DNA of 64,000 nt from Streptococcus mitis (lineage in GTDB: Bacteria > Bacillota > Bacilli > Lactobacillales > Streptococcaceae). The notes under the pieces are model-generated. The model saw only the letters and a list, made by a program, of their open reading frames with translations. It had not been told where the DNA came from and did no database searches. Positions 51,762-62,008 of this stretch are shown piece after piece; position 1 is the first letter of the stretch; every line of letters starts with the position of its first letter. The position numbers were made by a program, and so were the translations under genes. The DNA lies in assembly GCF_001281025.1 (NCBI RefSeq), contig NZ_CP012646.1, positions 1,827,001 through 1,891,000 on the forward strand. The letters are read 5' to 3'.

Positions 51762-53246
51762 CTAGTCTGGCAAAATTCCGACCTGCTCCACAAAGCGCAT
51801 AAAGGCTGCTTGTCCCTGTTCCGTTTGCTTGTAGACTCCTGCATCCTCAAGTACACGTGCAAAGATAGCACCAACAGAGTCCTTGACAATTTCAAGGGCT
51901 TTTTCTTTATCTGTTAGGTCTAGATGTTGGACTTTGAGTTGGTCTGCCCATTCCTGATGATAATCGGCAACTGTATCAGCTTCTCCTACAAGATAGCTAG
52001 CGACTTGCTCCACCTCTTCTTTTAGACGTGGTGGCAAGATTGCCAAGCCCATGACCTCAATCAAGCCGATATTTTCCTTCTTGATATGTTGGACATCCTT
52101 GTGGGGATGATAGATGCCATCAGGATGCTCTGGCGATGTCTGATTGTCTCGCAAGACCAAGTCCAACTCAAACTGTCCATCGCGTTTACGGGCAATGGGT
52201 GTGATGGTATGATGCGGTGTCCCATCAGTCTCAGCCAAAATCTGCACTTCAGGGTCTGAATACTGACGCCATTCCTGCAAAATCTTATCAGCCAAGTTGA
52301 TCAAATCCTCTTTGGAAGCCGAAGTCAAACGCAACACTGACATTGGCCACTTAACAATTCCAGCCTTGACCTGCTTAAAACCAGTAAAACGGAAAGTCTT
52401 TTGCAAGGGAGCCAATTCCATAGGAAATACGTGACGGCCTCCCTGATAGTGGTCATGAGTTAGAATAGAGCCACCCACAATCGGCAGGTCGGCATTAGAG
52501 CCAGCAAAATAGCCTGGAAACTGCTCTACGATAGCCAGCAAACGCTCAAAGCTCTGCCGGCTAATGGCCATGGGACGGTGCTGGCCGTCTAAGAAAATAC
52601 AATGCTCATTAAAATAAGCATAGGGCGAATACTGGAAGCCCCACTCCTGACCAGCCATTTCAAAACGGATAATCCGGTGATTGCTGCGAGCTGGGTGGTT
52701 GACCCGACCATGGTAGCCTTCATTCTCTAGACAAAGCTGACACTGTGGATAATTACTAGCTTGCACCAACTTGGCAGCCGCAATCTCTTTCGGATCCTTT
52801 TCAGGCTTAGAGAGATTGATGGTAATTTCAAGTTCTCCATAGTCAGATGGAACACGATAAGCTATATTTTTAGCAATAGCCTTGAGTTTGATGTAGTCAT
52901 TTTTCTGACTGAGTTGGTAAAAATCCTCTATCGCTTGCTCAGGAGAGTGGGCATAAGCTTCCCAGAAGTCACGATTGACCTGACTCGGACAAGGGGTCAC
53001 CAAATCCATCAGTTCAGCACCAAGGATTTCACGCGCAGTCTGACTATCCTCAATCGTCTCTAATCGAACGGCTTCCTCAACCAGCTGGTCCTTGAGGTCA
53101 ATCACTTTATCCAGATCCGTCTCAACTTCCAAAACACCATCTCCCACTCGAGCCAAGACACGATTGGTCAGGTAGATTCGATCCATTTCTTCAAATGAAC
53201 TTTCAGAAATGACATATGTTACAAATTTATCTACTAAGGTCACCAT
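51762..53246 (-). CDS. galT: UDP-glucose-hexose-1-phosphate uridylyltransferase
   Basis: 494 residues, the long Gram-positive GalT type. Leloir pathway enzyme exchanging galactose-1-P and UDP-glucose. Recognisable blocks: [30 protein letters not shown] (nucleophile region with His) and [13 protein letters not shown]. It lies 15 bp after galK. GGAGGC precedes the ATG. Confidence 0.95.
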   Translation of the reverse strand: MVTLVDKFVTYVISESSFEEMDRIYLTNRVLARVGDGVLEVETDLDKVIDLKDQLVEEAVRLETIEDSQTAREILGAELMDLVTPCPSQVNRDFWEAYAHSPEQAIEDFYQLSQKNDYIKLKAIAKNIAYRVPSDYGELEITINLSKPEKDPKEIAAAKLVQASNYPQCQLCLENEGYHGRVNHPARSNHRIIRFEMAGQEWGFQYSPYAYFNEHCIFLDGQHRPMAISRQSFERLLAIVEQFPGYFAGSNADLPIVGGSILTHDHYQGGRHVFPMELAPLQKTFRFTGFKQVKAGIVKWPMSVLRLTSASKEDLINLADKILQEWRQYSDPEVQILAETDGTPHHTITPIARKRDGQFELDLVLRDNQTSPEHPDGIYHPHKDVQHIKKENIGLIEVMGLAILPPRLKEEVEQVASYLVGEADTVADYHQEWADQLKVQHLDLTDKEKALEIVKDSVGAIFARVLEDAGVYKQTEQGQAAFMRFVEQVGILPD

Positions 53247-53261
53247 AAAGCCTCCTTTTGA

Positions 53262-54440
53262 CTAGTCAAGGACGCGAGTGCCACCTGCAACTTCAGCGAT
53301 ATAGAAGCTTGGAGCGTAGCCAACTACTTCCTCGTAGTATTTACCAACAGCTTCCTTAAAGGCCTCAACAGCATCTTTTTGCACCAAAGCAATGGCACAT
53401 CCGCCAAAACCTGCCCCTGTCATACGAGCACCGAGAACTCCTTCTTGTGCCCAAGCTGTGTGAACAAGAGTATCCAATTCCAAACCAGTTACTTCATAAT
53501 CATGCTCTAGGGAAACGTGAGATGCATTCATCAAGCGACCAAATGTTTCCAAATCTCCTGCTTGAAGGGCTACTTGGGCTTTGAGAGTACGTTGGTTTTC
53601 AAGCACAGCATGGCGAGCACGTTTCAAACGATTTTCATCTTTAATCAGATAACTGTATTGGTCAAAGGCCCACTCGTCCAATTCACCCAAGGTCTGAATA
53701 TCTAAGGCAACTTGCAATTCTTCCACCGCTTTTTCACACTCAGCACGACGTTCATTGTATTTAGAGTCCGCCAATTCACGGCGTTTATTGGTGTTCATAA
53801 TAACAACGACATTGTCCTTCAAATCAAGTGGCACCAAGTCATACTCTAAAGTGTTAGTATCTAAGTAAATAGCACGTTGGTCCGCTCCCATTCCGATAGC
53901 AAACTGGTCCATGATACCAGAATTGACTCCGATAAAGTTATTTTCTGTTTGTTTGCCGATTTTAACCAAATCGAGACGCTCTAATTTTAAATCAAAGAGA
54001 TGCTCTGCCACGACTCCTGTCAAAAGTTCCAAGGATGCTGAAGAAGACAAGCCAGCACCATTTGGAATATTCCCATAAACATAAAAATCAAAACCTTTGT
54101 CAATCACGTGCCCAGCTTCTTGCAAGAAATGAAGAACTCCTTTTGGATAATTGGTCCAGTTGTGCTCTTTTTCAAACTTGAGATCCGCTAAAGGCACTTC
54201 GATAATGCCCTTTTCCTCAAAGTTAGCTGAGTAGAAACGTAAAATTTGGTCGTCACGCTTACGAGCTGCACCGTAAGTTCCCAAGGAAATAGCAGCAGGA
54301 AAAACGTGCCCACCGTTGTAGTCTGTGTGCTCACCAATCAAATTGATACGACCTGGTGAAAAGAATGTTTGGTCTGCTTCTTGACCAAAAACAGCAAAAA
54401 AATCTTTGCGAAGAGTTTCAGCAGTAAGATGTTGTGTCAT
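53262..54440 (-). CDS. galK: Galactokinase
   Basis: 392 residues, GHMP kinase. Galactokinase signature [19 protein letters not shown] (residues 30-48), ATP loop [13 protein letters not shown], and C-terminal [16 protein letters not shown]. First gene of galKT. AAAGGAGAATTC precedes the ATG. Confidence 0.97.
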   Translation of the reverse strand: MTQHLTAETLRKDFFAVFGQEADQTFFSPGRINLIGEHTDYNGGHVFPAAISLGTYGAARKRDDQILRFYSANFEEKGIIEVPLADLKFEKEHNWTNYPKGVLHFLQEAGHVIDKGFDFYVYGNIPNGAGLSSSASLELLTGVVAEHLFDLKLERLDLVKIGKQTENNFIGVNSGIMDQFAIGMGADQRAIYLDTNTLEYDLVPLDLKDNVVVIMNTNKRRELADSKYNERRAECEKAVEELQVALDIQTLGELDEWAFDQYSYLIKDENRLKRARHAVLENQRTLKAQVALQAGDLETFGRLMNASHVSLEHDYEVTGLELDTLVHTAWAQEGVLGARMTGAGFGGCAIALVQKDAVEAFKEAVGKYYEEVVGYAPSFYIAEVAGGTRVLD

Positions 54441-54461
54441 ATGAATTCTCCTTTTACTGTC

Positions 54462-55607
<1,146 letters not shown>

Positions 55608-55631
55608 CTCCACAAATTAAAAATGACAAAA

Positions 55632-55672
55632 AATCCTAATAGAGAGTCTCAAATCTCCATTAGGATTTTCTT
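55632..55672. terminator. Terminator between galR and adhC
   Basis: AAATCCTAAT and ATTAGGATTT arms with A/T-runs on both sides, between convergent genes. Confidence 0.85.
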
Positions 55673-55674
55673 TT

Positions 55675-56712
55675 TTAGGCCATCACAATCATAGACTTAA
55701 TGGTCTTACGTTCATCCATATCTTTATAAGCTTGATCAATATCTTCTAATTTATAGCTTGAAGTAAAGACACGGCCTGGATTGATATCACCATCAAGGAC
55801 GGCTTTTAGTAAAAATTGCTTATCATATGTTGTCGCAGAAGCTGCCCCACCTGCTACAGAGATATTTTGCATAAATGTCGAACCAAGAGCACGATTATTA
55901 TAGTGTGGGACTCCTACAAATCCCATACGCCCTCCATTATGAAGGACACCTAGCGCCTGTTCTACAGCAGCCTCCGTACCAACACATTCAAGTGCTGCGT
56001 CCGCTCCGCCACTGAGAATTTCACGCACCTTGGCAATACCTTCTTGACCTCGCTCAGCTACAAAAGCTGTCGCACCCGACTCCAGAGCCATCTTTTGACG
56101 ATCTTCATGACGACTCATGAGGATAATTTGCGACGCACCACGCATCTTCGCCGCGATGACAGCACATTGACCTACAGCACCATCACCAATGACCACAACC
56201 TTATCCCCTTTTTGAACATTAGCAACACGCGCCGCATGATAGCCTGTCGGCATAACATCTGCAAGAGTCAAGAGGGACTTTAGCATACCTTCTGTGTAGT
56301 CAGAAGGTTGTCCAGGGATTTTAACCAGCGCCCAGTTTGCATAATGGAATCGGATATATTCCGCCTGGACACCATCTGACCAGTTGTTACCAATATGGCG
56401 ATCACAAGTCCCGTCATAGCCTGCACGACAGGCATCACACTCACCACATCCATGTGTAAACGGGACAATGACAAAATCACCAGATTTTACTGTAGTGACG
56501 TTCTCACCAACTTCTTCGACAATCCCGATCGCCTCATGACCACTATTTCTATGTCCTTCTTCGATTTCGGGATTCCGGTAACTCCAGAGATCTGAACCAC
56601 AAACGCAAGTACGTACTATCCTGATAATTGCATCATCTGCTTCTATAATTTGCGGACGTTCAATGCTAGCAAGTCCAACCTGGCCTGCCTTTGTATATAC
56701 TGCTGATTTCAT
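55675..56712 (-). CDS. adhC: Zinc-dependent alcohol dehydrogenase regulated by NmlR
   Basis: 345 residues, zinc MDR. Catalytic zinc region CVCGSDLW and GHEAIG; structural-zinc-like Cys cluster CGECDACRAGYDGTC; Rossmann GDGAVGQCAV. In S. pneumoniae the orthologue is regulated by NmlR and linked to aldehyde and S-nitrosoglutathione stress. It starts directly after the nmlR stop, with no gap. Confidence 0.93.
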   Translation of the reverse strand: MKSAVYTKAGQVGLASIERPQIIEADDAIIRIVRTCVCGSDLWSYRNPEIEEGHRNSGHEAIGIVEEVGENVTTVKSGDFVIVPFTHGCGECDACRAGYDGTCDRHIGNNWSDGVQAEYIRFHYANWALVKIPGQPSDYTEGMLKSLLTLADVMPTGYHAARVANVQKGDKVVVIGDGAVGQCAVIAAKMRGASQIILMSRHEDRQKMALESGATAFVAERGQEGIAKVREILSGGADAALECVGTEAAVEQALGVLHNGGRMGFVGVPHYNNRALGSTFMQNISVAGGAASATTYDKQFLLKAVLDGDINPGRVFTSSYKLEDIDQAYKDMDERKTIKSMIVMA

Positions 56713-57066
56713 TTAATATTTTCCTTCCTTATAAAGTTTAATTTTGAGATTTAAACGATTTAAAGCTGTCTGTAGCTGAGACAAGCGCTCCTCTAATTTT
56801 TTCTTTTCCTCTTCTAAAATACCAAGCCTCTCCTTTCTCGTTTCATCCCCCTTTTGGTAGAGCGACATATAGTCAACTAAACTGTCTACAGAGACACCCG
56901 CCGAACGAAAACACTTAATAAATTCCAACGCTTCGATATCCTGGTCTTGAAAATCACGAATCCCTGTTGCGGTACGAGTAATCGGTGACACAAGACCAAC
57001 CCGTTCATAATACCGAATCGTATCCGCTGAAATTCCCAACAAATCACTGGCAGATTTAATATTCAT
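56713..57066 (-). CDS. nmlR: MerR-family regulator NmlR
   Basis: 117 residues. MerR HTH (SASDLLGISADTIRYYERVGL), and a coiled-coil C-terminus. A single cysteine, Cys52 (EFIKCFRS), matches the cysteine known for pneumococcal NmlR. It senses nitric oxide or carbonyl stress and activates itself and adhC. Confidence 0.94.
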   Translation of the reverse strand: MNIKSASDLLGISADTIRYYERVGLVSPITRTATGIRDFQDQDIEALEFIKCFRSAGVSVDSLVDYMSLYQKGDETRKERLGILEEEKKKLEERLSQLQTALNRLNLKIKLYKEGKY

Positions 57067-57124
57067 AGGCTAACCTCCTCTCATTTTATTTACTGAGTTT
57101 AAGCTATTCGAACTCACTTATCTC

Positions 57125-57155
57125 ATTATATAACTTTGAGTTGACTCCAAGTCAA
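57125..57155 (-). promoter_or_regulatory. NmlR promoter with 19-bp spacer and dyad operator
   Basis: On the minus strand TTGACT (57150-57155), 19-bp spacer, TATAAT (57125-57130). The dyad TTGACT-TGG-AGTCAA begins at the -35 and runs into the spacer. Overlong spacers are the hallmark of MerR-activated promoters. Confidence 0.92.
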
Positions 57156-57259
57156 GCATTTTGCACCAAATCGAAGAACATTTTTTAATGATTAGTTCTC
57201 TTATCAGCATACCTTTTCATCAAGCAAAGAAAGAGGTTGGGGAAAGCGTATTTAAAAGC

Positions 57260-57309
57260 AAAAAGCGCATAGTATCAAATGCTTAGAAACCTTGATACTA
57301 TGCGTTTTT
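57260..57309. terminator. Strong bidirectional terminator downstream of czcD
   Basis: An 18-19-bp stem, with AGCGCATAGTATCAA on the left and TTGATACTATGCGTT on the right, flanked by A5 and T5. The rest of 57156-57367 has no gene. Confidence 0.88.
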
Positions 57310-57367
57310 ATGTGTGAAGAATTACTTCATTTTCTCTTGAAATTAAGTTTTGTCCCAGCTGCTTTTT

Positions 57368-58258
57368 CTAGTGTTGATGCCCATGGGCTTGCTCTAAGGC
57401 TGTTACCTTTCGCTTATGTTGCGCATGATTGCTTTGACTGGTGTCCACTTCGATAGTAATATTCTGCACACCTCTTTCTTCTAAGAGCTGACGTACTTGA
57501 TTCTTTGTTTCCGTCATCTCCTCCCAATCCTCTAAACAGATATGGATAATAGCATTATTTTCTAGACCATCCATGGACCAAATGCTAAGTTGATTGACAC
57601 TTTTGACATTGGTCAGAGCCTCCAAATCCTTCTCCAAATCACCCGTCTCTAGTCCTTCTGGCACAGCATCCAGGAAAATCTTGAGTGCGCTCCAAAATCG
57701 AGGAATAGCTTTTGTTAGAATGAAGATGGAAATGACAAGCGATAAGAGCGGATCAAGGATATACCAATCTGTAAATCGGAGGATAATCGCCATTAGAATG
57801 ACAGCCAACCAACCTAGAGTATCTTCCAAAAAGTGCAGGCTCAGAATTGACTCGTTCTTTGTCTTTCCCTTACGAACTACTAGACTAGCTAGCACATTGA
57901 TACTGACTGCAATGATTCCTAGCCAGAGTACGCCTTCGTCATCAACGGGCTGTGGATTAAAAAGTTTAGTTATATTTTCCAAGATCACTAGAATGGATCC
58001 TGTGATAAGAATCACAGCAGTCACTAGGGCCCCTAAAAGACTAAATCGCTTGTAACCCAAGGTGTATTGCCTATCTTCTTCTCTATTTGAGATTGTTTCT
58101 AAAAAGGCCGATATGCCGATTGCTATAGCATCTCCCAAGTCATGGACAGAATCAGCAAGAACAGCACTTGAACCGAAGATTCCTCCTGCGATAAACTCAA
58201 CAATAGCATAGCTTAAATTTAAGAAAAAAGCTACCCAAACAGTATATTTTGCCTTCAT
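57368..58258 (-). CDS. czcD: Zinc efflux transporter CzcD (CDF family)
   Basis: 296 residues from the ATG at 58258. An ATG three codons upstream touches the AAAGGA site, so the downstream start fits better. Six membrane helices. Metal-site HxxxD pairs HDLGD (helix 2) and HFLED (helix 5). C-terminal metal-binding domain and a His-rich tail ending HGHQH. Exports Zn(II) in exchange for protons. Controlled by the divergent SczA. Confidence 0.95.
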   Translation of the reverse strand: MKAKYTVWVAFFLNLSYAIVEFIAGGIFGSSAVLADSVHDLGDAIAIGISAFLETISNREEDRQYTLGYKRFSLLGALVTAVILITGSILVILENITKLFNPQPVDDEGVLWLGIIAVSINVLASLVVRKGKTKNESILSLHFLEDTLGWLAVILMAIILRFTDWYILDPLLSLVISIFILTKAIPRFWSALKIFLDAVPEGLETGDLEKDLEALTNVKSVNQLSIWSMDGLENNAIIHICLEDWEEMTETKNQVRQLLEERGVQNITIEVDTSQSNHAQHKRKVTALEQAHGHQH

Positions 58259-58288
58259 CTTTCTCATTCCTTTGTTATAATAGATTTA

Positions 58289-58372
58289 TGAACACCTTGT
58301 TCATTATCCACTAAAACTCAAAGAAAGGATAGAAGCAAAACGTCAGCTTTATTCAGTTCTGAACAATTTGCC
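58289..58372. promoter_or_regulatory. SczA operator sites between czcD and sczA
   Basis: The perfect palindrome TGAACA-CCT-TGTTCA (58289-58303) lies upstream of czcD. A related site TTCAGTTCTGAACAA (58358-58372) lies just before sczA. These match the two-motif arrangement described for the czcD promoter. Confidence 0.85.
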
Positions 58373-58384
58373 TCAAGTGTCCAT

Positions 58385-58921
58385 ATGACTACCATTGACC
58401 GCCGTATCAGCAAAACAAAAAAAGCCATCTATCAAGCTTTTCTACAACTTTTAAACGATAAGGGGTACGAATCCACTACCGTTCAGGATATCATTGATCT
58501 CGCAGATGTGGGACGATCCACCTTTTACTGTCACTATGAGAGTAAGGAACTACTTCTGGACGAACTTTGCCGCGGCCTCTTCCATCACCTCTTTGAAAGA
58601 GAGCAATCCATTTCAATCGAGGATTATCTCTCCCATCTCTTTCTTCACTTTCAAAAAAACCAAGACCATATCACCAGTCTACTATTTTCAAAAAATGACT
58701 ACTTCCTCCGTCAACTCCATAAAGAGCTAGAACACCATGTCTATTCCGTGCTAGCTGATAAGTTGAAAAAAGCTCACCCAAGTCTGCCTCCTTCTTACCT
58801 CCAACACTTAGTCATGTCCAACTTTATCGAGACATTGACCTGGTGGCTCAAAAAAGGGCAAGACTTTACAGACCAGGAAGTTGTCCAATTTTATCTAGAC
58901 CTTCTCATTCCTAAAAATTGA
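58385..58921 (+). CDS. sczA: TetR-family zinc-responsive activator SczA
   Basis: 178 residues. TetR HTH: TKKAIYQAFLQLLNDKGYESTTVQDIIDLADVGRSTFYCHY (split: DKGYESTTVQDII then GRSTFYCHYESK). Divergent from czcD. Unusually for TetR proteins it activates czcD when zinc is in excess, and represses in its absence. The His-rich segment HLFLHFQKNQDH may contribute to zinc sensing. Confidence 0.92.
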   Translation: MTTIDRRISKTKKAIYQAFLQLLNDKGYESTTVQDIIDLADVGRSTFYCHYESKELLLDELCRGLFHHLFEREQSISIEDYLSHLFLHFQKNQDHITSLLFSKNDYFLRQLHKELEHHVYSVLADKLKKAHPSLPPSYLQHLVMSNFIETLTWWLKKGQDFTDQEVVQFYLDLLIPKN

Positions 58922-58983
58922 ATACAGAGTAGAGCTCAGTTGCCTTATTTCTTGGTTACTGAGTTTTTTATCTTTTCAACAAC

Positions 58984-59012
58984 AAAAGAGGACACGCCTA
59001 TCCTCTTTTTCA
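58984..59012. terminator. Terminator after sczA
   Basis: AAAAGAGGA (58984-58992) pairs with TCCTCTTTT (59001-59009). Confidence 0.82.
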
Positions 59013-59087
59013 TAATATAAAATCCTTTATTATCAACTCTATCTGTTTTAACCGAAAACTCAAAACAGCACTTTTAAACATCTCTTC

Positions 59088-59611
59088 TTAGTTAGGTAAG
59101 TCAGTATTCTGCTTAGCTGCCTTGCTCCATTGATACCAACCAACTAGACTGTTAATGAGATAAATTAGATATTTCCCTTGAATTTGCAGGCTTTCTCCCC
59201 ACCAAAGATAGATTGAAAAGACATTGGTAGCTGCCCAGAATATCCATTGTTCACGGTAAACAGCTGTCATGAGGATTTGCCCTACCCCATTGGTCGCATC
59301 TGTGATTGAATCACGATAGGGACGATTGGCACCGATAGACTGATAAATAAACCCAAAGGCCAACCACCAAAGAACACTAATGGAAAGATACTTGGTCCAA
59401 CCCTTGCCGTCCAATTTACGTGCAACAAACTCTTGCTTTTCTTTCTTGAACTGTGCTTGGTAGATCCAAACCAAGAGACCAATTGGCTGCATAATTGTAA
59501 AATAGAGAGTTGTTAAAACCTCACCATAGAAGCCTTTTTGAAGGGCAAGCACCAGATAAATGATGGAATTAATCAAACCAAATAGGTAGTTACTAGCACG
59601 ACCTTCAGCTT
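59088..59611 (-). pseudogene. pnuC: PnuC nicotinamide riboside transporter, 5'-truncated
   Basis: The C-terminal ~170 residues of PnuC, with segments GFYGEVLTTLYFTIMQ, WVYQ-like and FSIYLWWGE. Upstream of the internal ATG at 59576 the frame still reads PnuC-like EGRASNYLFGLIN back to about 59611, where a stop and unrelated sequence begin. Full PnuC is about 260 residues, so the N-terminal third is missing. The break coincides with the start of the IS6-type debris. NMN or nicotinamide riboside uptake through this copy is probably lost. Confidence 0.85.
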
Positions 59612-59648
59612 CTCAAAGAGCAGAAAAAAGGTTAGTAAGGCTTGAGAG

Positions 59649-59972
59649 ATGAATCATTTTAAAGGCAAACAATTCCAACAAGACGTCATCATTGTCGCTG
59701 TTGGTTATTACCTACGTTACAATCTGAGCTATCGTGAAGTTCAGGAATTGCTTTATGACCGTGGAATAAATGTTTGTCACACTACGATTTATCGGTGGGT
59801 TCAAGAATACAGTAAAATCCTCTATCATCTCTGGAAAAAGAAAAATAAATAGTCCTTCTATTCGTGGAAAATGGATGAAACCTATATCAAAATTAAGGGG
59901 CGTTGGCATTATCTCTATCGAGCGATTGATGCGGACGGTTTAACATTGGATATCTGGTTACGAAAGAAACGT
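59649..59972 (+). pseudogene. IS6-family transposase, nonsense codon and 3' truncation
   Basis: MNHFKGKQFQQDVIIVAVGYY and SYREVQELLYDRGINVCHTTIYRW are the IS6 (ISS1/IS1216/IS26-like) N-terminus with HTH. An amber codon at 59850-59852 (codon 68) interrupts KKNK-SFYSW. The same frame resumes with WKMDETYIKIKGRWHYLYRAIDADG, which has the first catalytic Asp. Homology stops at WLRKKR (~59972), before the remaining DDE residues. The usual IS6 terminal repeat (GGTTCTGTTGCAAAG) is not seen at either end. Confidence 0.88.
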
Positions 59973-60344
59973 CGAGCAGACGATAACAGCTATAAGTTAG
60001 AAGATACCGCCTATCAAGAAGATAAAGCACGCAAAGCAGAAACCGAAGATAAGCTAGCTATTGAAGCAATGAAAAGCAAGTACACCACGCTATTGCTAGA
60101 AAATATGTTGCTAAGTCCGTTTGAAATGCAAGATACAAAAATCATGGCAGGATTGCAAGTCTATGTTTACCCCCTCTATGACGAACTGAAAGAATTAAGA
60201 GGGCTAAATAGTGTTAAAGACCACTTGTCTTATGTTGCCAGCAGACGTGAAGAATATTCTAAGCATAATATCGCACGCTACCTCAAAAAAGCCATTGAAC
60301 AATATCTACCAACGGTTAAAAGGCAGGACTTAAACCATGAGTGA
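59973..60344 (+). pseudogene. Plasmid RepB C-terminal fragment fused in frame to the transposase
   Basis: The frame from the transposase (ATG 59871) continues without interruption into RADDNSYKLEDTAYQEDK ... QDLNHE, which I recognise as the C-terminus of theta-type RepB (Rep_3) initiators from lactococcal and streptococcal plasmids. The joint is at about 59970-59975, in an Arg/Lys stretch present in both proteins. The initiator's DNA-binding winged helices are missing, so it cannot start replication. The 157-residue chimeric frame runs 59871-60344. Confidence 0.82.
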
Positions 60345-60834
60345 AGACTTAAAAACGATCAAAGAGCTGGCGGATGAGTTGAGTGTTACAAAACAAAATA
60401 TTCAATATCACTACCAAAGGTTACCAAAAGAATTACAGCTTAAAAGTTCCAATGGGTCTAATCTAATAAATTCTAAAGCAGAAAAAATAATTTTAGGTAA
60501 AGTAGAAAGTAGTAGCAAATCAAATACCAAAGACCAACAAATAAGTAGCAAAGACCAACAAATAGAAAAACTAACTAATTTGTTAGACCAGTAACAACGA
60601 TTAGCCTTGCAAGATAAAAAGTTGCTAGAAGAATACAAGGCGGAAAATGATAACTTAAAAGCCCTCAAAATGCACTCACAGGAAACAGAATTCAAACACT
60701 TAGACAATCAATATAAAGATGAAGTGAACGCTCTTAAAGAGAAGTTGGAAAATTTGCAGAAACAAATCAAAGATCAAAAAAGGATAGAAGAACAAGAAAA
60801 ACCAATAAAATGGTGGGGACTATGGCGAAAATAG
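60337..60834 (+). pseudogene. RepB-associated plasmid protein (DUF536-like), nonsense codon
   Basis: Starts 8 bp inside the RepB end. MSEDLKTIKELADELSVTKQNIQYHYQ is an HTH, followed by a coiled coil. An ochre codon at 60592-60594 (in NLLDQ-stop-QRLALQ) interrupts it; the frame continues from 60595 to a natural stop at 60832-60834, ending KWWGLWRK. The intact form (about 165 residues) follows repB on many lactic plasmids. Confidence 0.82.
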
Positions 60835-60983
60835 ATGATTCAGTTAAAAAGAAAGTTCCAGAATTGCGATTTAAAGGATTCACGGATGAATGGGAACAGC
60901 GTAAGTTGGGAGACGAAGTTCGAATAGTGATGGGACAGTCTCCTAATTCAGAAAATAATACTGATGATCCTAATGGGCGCTAA
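60822..60983 (+). pseudogene. hsdS: HsdS type I restriction specificity subunit, 53-residue N-terminal fragment
   Basis: ATG at 60822, overlapping the end of the previous gene. KVPELRFKGFTDEWEQRKLGD is the usual HsdS opening. It stops after 53 codons, against about 400 for a full subunit, with no continuing homology seen. Stand-alone hsdS genes behind repB are common on lactococcal plasmids, where they give host restriction new specificities. Confidence 0.85.
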
Positions 60984-61207
60984 AAATGCGAAGACCTATG
61001 AAGACCTATTTTGTATTAGTCAAACAAAAAATCCAAAAGAAATGGTATATGATTATGACCATGAAACAAAGTAAAATCAAACCGAGTGATCTGAGGAAGC
61101 ACCCGATGATCATGAAACGTTATTAAACACAAAAGTCACCCATGTGAGTTCTTGCCAGAAGCTGAAGTTAATCCTTCAACCTGGAAAACCCGCAGAGGTG
61201 ACTTTTT
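60984..61207. other. Junction debris between plasmid remnant and ECF module
   Basis: No gene. AAAAGTCACC (about 61129-61138) and GGTGACTTTTT (about 61196-61206) are complementary arms 57 bp apart, which could form a long-looped terminator for the ECF operon on the minus strand. Somewhere here base composition changes sharply. Confidence 0.45.
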
Positions 61208-62008
61208 CTATACATCTCGATTTTTCTGGCAATAATCATTAACCGATAAATATGTCTGTGAATCACCCAGCGACTCCGCTATGTCCATAATCCGCGGTGG
61301 TAGTAATCCCACTCGCTGGACAAGTTCGTGATTGCTGAACAATTCCCGTGGACTGCCGGCGAAGCCAAACTTCCCGTGTTCCATAACATACACCGACTCA
61401 AACTCGGCGGCGACCCAATCCATGTCATGGGTGATGGTCACAACTTGGTGGCCCGAATCAGCCAACTGATGGAAAATTGCGGTCAACTTGCGCCGGCTTT
61501 CCCAATCAAGCGACATCATCGGCTCATCAAATAAATAAATCGCCGGATCCACTGCCAAAACTGTGGCAACGCTCAACAGCTTGCGTTCCGACAATGACAG
61601 GTCATATGGACTTTCAGCTGTTTTATCATCCAAGCCAACTCTTTTTAGAGCCGCTAAAGCCCGCCTCGTAATCGTGTCGTGGTCATCCATGACCTGCGCG
61701 ACATTCCACTCCACCTCTCGTTGAACGGTCGGGTTGAAAAGCTGATCGTCAGGATTCTGAAAAGTAATCCCAACCTTCAGTAACTTTTCTACTGGTTTAA
61801 GATCATTAAAATTTTCTCCATCGATCTTAATCACACCGGTTTGTGGTGTCAGCAAACCCGTCAACAATTTGAAGAGCGTTGATTTGCCGGCACCATTTTG
61901 GCCGACAATCGCCACCATCGGATCGGTGAAGTGTTTGTCTTCAACATCCAAGCTAAAGGACCGTTCCGGATAAGTGAACGTCAGGTGGCTCAGTTCAATT
62001 GTGGACAT
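61208..62008 (-). CDS. ECF-type ABC transporter ATPase (degenerate signature)
   Basis: 266 residues of the CbiO/EcfA group. Walker A GQNGAGKST (about 36-44), Q-loop TFQNPDDQLF, Walker B YLFDEP with Glu, but the signature is LSLSERK, not LSGGQ. It overlaps the next ATPase by 14 bp. Energises vitamin or metal uptake with EcfT. The gene is GC-richer than the rest of the window, so it was probably acquired from a lactobacillus-like donor. Confidence 0.9.
   Translation of the reverse strand: MSTIELSHLTFTYPERSFSLDVEDKHFTDPMVAIVGQNGAGKSTLFKLLTGLLTPQTGVIKIDGENFNDLKPVEKLLKVGITFQNPDDQLFNPTVQREVEWNVAQVMDDHDTITRRALAALKRVGLDDKTAESPYDLSLSERKLLSVATVLAVDPAIYLFDEPMMSLDWESRRKLTAIFHQLADSGHQVVTITHDMDWVAAEFESVYVMEHGKFGFAGSPRELFSNHELVQRVGLLPPRIMDIAESLGDSQTYLSVNDYCQKNRDV

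Noticed and set aside
61128..61207. Possible cobalamin or other vitamin riboswitch for the ECF module
   Set aside because: It lies at the 3' end of the ECF operon, not upstream of it, and no conserved aptamer box is seen.
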